A stretch of DNA of 43,408 nt, taken from NCBI GenBank assembly GCA_030694425.1, contig JAUXYI010000027.1, forward strand, positions 1 through 43,408, given 5' to 3'. Positions 41,353 to 43,408 of the stretch are shown here, piece after piece (the stretch's first letter is position 1; each line of letters starts with the position of its first letter). Below the pieces are notes generated by a model. It did not search any database and had not been told where the DNA came from. It worked only from the letters and a program-made list of their open reading frames with translations. This DNA comes from Thermodesulfovibrionia bacterium (GTDB lineage: Bacteria > Nitrospirota > Thermodesulfovibrionia > UBA6902 > BMS3Bbin08). The position numbers and the translations under genes were made by a program.

Positions 41353-42834
41353 TCACGCGCTTATATCCATTTCTCCTATCAAAAGACTCGGGGAGCCGAT
41401 TTTGCCATAAAATTTCAAATCGCTGCCTACCCTCTCTATTCTTTTGAATAATTCAAGCACATTGCCTGACATAACAGCCTCTTTAATCGGATATTTAATT
41501 TCTCCATTTTCTATCCATAGGCCTGAAATACCTACGGAGAAATCTCCAGAAATAGGATTAGCAGTATGCACGCCCATCGCTTCAAGGACTAAGATTCCTT
41601 TGGACACGGATTTTACCAATCTGTCATTGCGAGCCGAAGGTGAAGCAATCCCGTCTTTTGGGACTGCTCCAAACGAATAAGATTGCTTCGGGACTTCGTC
41701 CCTCGCAATGACAAGCGAGGGGGGCTTTGGTTCTATATATAAATTCGTTACACCCACACCGGGCAGGGTTTTAAAGCCTCCTCTGACAGCATTTCCTGTA
41801 GAGACAGTTCCTTCTTTCTTTGCGGTATAAGTATTATGAATAAAACCTGTGAGAGCGCCTTTAGAGACAATCATTTTTTTTGAAGTTGGGACTCCTTCAT
41901 CATCAACAGGCTTTGTGCCGATTCTCCATGGCATAAGTCCGTCATCAAAAATATTTACGATAGGGCTTATTATATTTTTTCCGATTTTATTAGCAAGAAA
42001 TGACCTCTTCTTCTGTACAGCCTCTGCAGATAATGATGAACTGAAAATGCCAAGAAAATCTGATGCAACTGACGAATCAAGTATAACAGGGATTCTAACA
42101 GAAATAATCTTTCTTGAACCAAGCAAATCAATTGCTTTTTTTGATGCTGCTTCAGCAATTGAACCAAAATCTATATCACTCAACCTCCTGCTAACCGCAA
42201 AATCCCAGCCGGTCTGCATATCGTGCCCATCGTCTGCAAGTGTAGTTACAGAAGCAGTAATGGAACTGCTATCATAAGAAACTTTTATACCTTTTGAGCT
42301 AAAGATTGTGGTGCTGCCTGATGCAAGGGCAACCTCCGCCTTTCTTACTTTCTTAATCCTTGAATCAAAATCAAGCGCTGTCTTTTCAAGAAACAAGGCA
42401 TTGTTAATGACATCGTTTTCTTTCATGCTTTCAATTTTTTCATCAAAAACCAATGCCTCTGAGGAAGCAACCCCCACCAGCCCCCCTTTAACCCCTCTGT
42501 ATCCCCCCTTAGTAAGGGGGGAATTAAAGGGGGGTAAACTGGGGATGTCAATATATTTATCTTCTGCCGTCCATTTAGCGCCCTCAACAGCCTCTCTTAC
42601 CATATCTTCAAGTCCCGAACTCTCGGGATTTGTGGTAAAAGAAAATCCCAGCCTATGATTTTTAATAACCCTTAAGGATATTCCAAAATCTTTGGCTGAA
42701 TTTAATGCCTCCACGCCATTATTTTTTACCTCCACAGAAAATCTCTTTGCAGTTTTAATAAAAACTTCAGCTTCATCGCATCCCTTGCTAATAGCATCTT
42801 TAACAGCATCGGCGGCTAATAAGGTTACATCCAT
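41353..42834 (-). CDS. pmbA: TldD/PmbA-family metalloprotease component (PmbA/TldE type)
   Basis: The family pattern is clear: NNGVEALNSAKDFGISLRVI, DDEGVPTSKKMIVSKGALTGFIHNTYTAKKEG, RGGFKTLPGVGVTNLYIEP, and NPISGDFSVGISGLWIENGEI near the C-terminus. The TldD zinc motif HExxxH is absent, so it is the PmbA/TldE-like subunit; no tldD is seen in the window. TldD/E process small peptides and protein partners such as microcin B17 precursor and CcdA. The 493 residues include two repeat-derived inserts: about 95-118 (PSLPPFNSPLTKGG, C/G-run palindrome) and about 374-404 (GTCATT-type element). It is convergent with the PGPGW gene. Confidence 0.92.
   Translation of the reverse strand: MDVTLLAADAVKDAISKGCDEAEVFIKTAKRFSVEVKNNGVEALNSAKDFGISLRVIKNHRLGFSFTTNPESSGLEDMVREAVEGAKWTAEDKYIDIPSLPPFNSPLTKGGYRGVKGGLVGVASSEALVFDEKIESMKENDVINNALFLEKTALDFDSRIKKVRKAEVALASGSTTIFSSKGIKVSYDSSSITASVTTLADDGHDMQTGWDFAVSRRLSDIDFGSIAEAASKKAIDLLGSRKIISVRIPVILDSSVASDFLGIFSSSLSAEAVQKKRSFLANKIGKNIISPIVNIFDDGLMPWRIGTKPVDDEGVPTSKKMIVSKGALTGFIHNTYTAKKEGTVSTGNAVRGGFKTLPGVGVTNLYIEPKPPSLVIARDEVPKQSYSFGAVPKDGIASPSARNDRLVKSVSKGILVLEAMGVHTANPISGDFSVGISGLWIENGEIKYPIKEAVMSGNVLELFKRIERVGSDLKFYGKIGSPSLLIGEMDISA
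41622..41713. repeat. 92-bp GTCATT-type element inserted in frame in pmbA
   Basis: It encodes VIARDEVPKQSYSFGAVPKD and IASPSARNDR between NLYIEP and the VSKGILVLEAMGV helix, where family members have a short loop. It is open through its whole length in the pmbA frame. Confidence 0.92.
42481..42534. repeat. Nested C-run/G-run palindrome inside pmbA
   Basis: CCCCCCTTTAA (42481-42491) and TTAAAGGGGGG (42524-42534) enclose a ccccccttagtaagggggg hairpin. It encodes FNSPLTKGGYRGVKGG, a variant of the PPxPPxxKGG family. Confidence 0.85.
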
Positions 42835-42907
42835 ATTTTTTCCTCTATTTTGTCTGTATACCTATACGATAATAACTATAGTAAAGGAATTAAATAAAAT
42901 TATATAA

Positions 42908-43022
42908 TTCACCCTCCCCCTCGCCCCCTCCCGTCAAGGGAGGGGGGATTTTAGAGTCCCCTCTCCCCTTGTGGGAGAGGGTTAGAGCCTACCCCGTACT
43001 TGATACGGGGGTGAGGGGGTAT
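42908..43022. repeat. Composite C/G-run intergenic repeat
   Basis: ccctccccctcgccccctcc...ggaggggggat is followed by cccctctccccttgtgggag and a cccgtacttgatacggg palindrome, ending gtgagggggt. It lies in the pmbA upstream gap (42835-43169), where nothing else is recognisable. Confidence 0.75.
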
Positions 43023-43169
43023 GTAAACTTATTTTTTGCTTTCAGTATATCATCGTCTTTCTCTGTGTCCTCTGTGGTGAATCGCCTTTTTTAGGTAAGA
43101 TGTTTATGATTCTGAATAAACAAGATTTTAATCCTTTTTTTCATGATCTCAATTACTTTGCTTTTAATG

Positions 43170-43178
43170 TGTTATAAT
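43170..43178 (+). promoter_or_regulatory. Extended -10 promoter before the right-edge gene
   Basis: TGT-TATAAT: consensus -10 with the TGn extension and no good -35. The leader would be about 38 nt. Confidence 0.5.
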
Positions 43179-43222
43179 ATTAAAAATTTTAAATAAAAGA
43201 TAGCCTGATATTAGGAGGTTTA

Positions 43223-43309
43223 ATGGGAACAGCAATCAACTATAAAAAAGAAATTATAAATCTAACAAAAAAATTGTCAGAACCCAACAGGCTGTTGAAA
43301 AACCCCTGA
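43223..43309 (+). pseudogene. Gene start interrupted by a repeat element
   Basis: TTAGGAGG six bases before an ATG opens MGTAINYKKEIINLTKKLSEPNRLL, resembling the N-terminus of DUF2281-like or similar small antitoxin-type proteins. After PNR the codons derive from a repeat (caggctgttgaaaaacccc) and the frame stops at TGA 43307-43309, giving 28 residues. The original gene may resume beyond the element and outside the window. Confidence 0.55.
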
Positions 43310-43408
43310 AATGTCATTGCGATCCCGATATTTCGGGACGAAACATCGGGACGACGAAGCAATCTCTAACTCATTGATTTCTTTAACTGCGAGATTGCTT
43401 CGCGGAGT
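43287..43408. mobile_element. Left part of a MITE-like element, cut by the window edge
   Basis: It starts caggctgttgaaaaacccc, then an inner tgtcattgcgatcccgatat palindrome unit with tttcgggacgaaacatcggg and aagcaatctc...gagattgcttcgcgg. The right terminal repeat is not in the window. Confidence 0.6.

Overview
The window reads as a chromosome segment of an anaerobic, fairly AT-rich bacterium. My best guess is an uncultured Nitrospirota (Thermodesulfovibrionia-like) lineage, with Desulfobacterota as the alternative. This rests on gene content (BioW-type pimelate activation, HgdC-type acyl-CoA dehydratase activases, citramalate synthase, archaeal-type phosphoglycerate mutase, a bS22-like ribosomal peptide) and on the very high load of short dispersed repeats. 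It is inference; no rRNA gene or taxonomic marker was searched. I see no tRNA, rRNA, CRISPR array, prophage or transposase gene.

Layout. 1-8.2 kb: an HPF/cold-shock fusion, then leftward genes: lipid kinase, bioW, bioB, bS22-like peptide, a 1449-residue double activase and a thiamine-binding-type protein. 8.2-10.6 kb: a small accessory island with higBA, a cyclase-fold-like chimera and DUF2442. 10.6-14.6 kb: envelope-type small proteins (NTF2-like, YtxH, DUF948), a second EF-G and RseC. 14.9-30 kb: an aspartate-family block read leftward in the order alaC, hom, tusA, E1-like, JAMM protease, ThrC paralogue, MoaD-like, NIL, thrC, (FG-GAP gene), apgM, lysC, cimA. A GAF/HD-GYP gene lies on the opposite strand. 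30-31 kb: an isolated methyltransferase with a CRP-like site. 31.2-35.8 kb: bioF, fabG-like, bioD, lipA and queE. 35.8-37.8 kb: a GGDEF/HD-GYP receptor. 38.5-41.1 kb: nfeD, slipin and a PGPGW protein, rightward. 41.3-42.8 kb: pmbA. At the right edge a gene start is interrupted by a repeat element.

How the genes work together. lysC, hom and thrC make homoserine-branch metabolites, cimA starts isoleucine synthesis without threonine deaminase, and alaC supplies a transaminase. Between hom and thrC sits a complete protein-thiocarboxylate sulfur-transfer set: carrier, JAMM trimming protease, E1-like activator, TusA, and a diverged PLP enzyme of the threonine synthase fold. This is the best candidate for a little-described system, probably making homocysteine or a related thiol amino acid. 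Biotin genes are split between two blocks; no bioA is present in the window.

The most striking feature at sequence level is that dispersed repeats have entered reading frames without breaking them. A palindrome encoding PPxPPxxKGGxGG occurs in lipA, bioF, twice in the activase and as a variant in pmbA. A 92-bp GTCATT element sits inside pmbA with a near-identical copy 360 bp away. Several word-like repeats sit in linkers or at termini. Several genes without a Shine-Dalgarno sequence have a promoter whose -10 box lies about 7 nt before the start codon, which suggests leaderless mRNAs.
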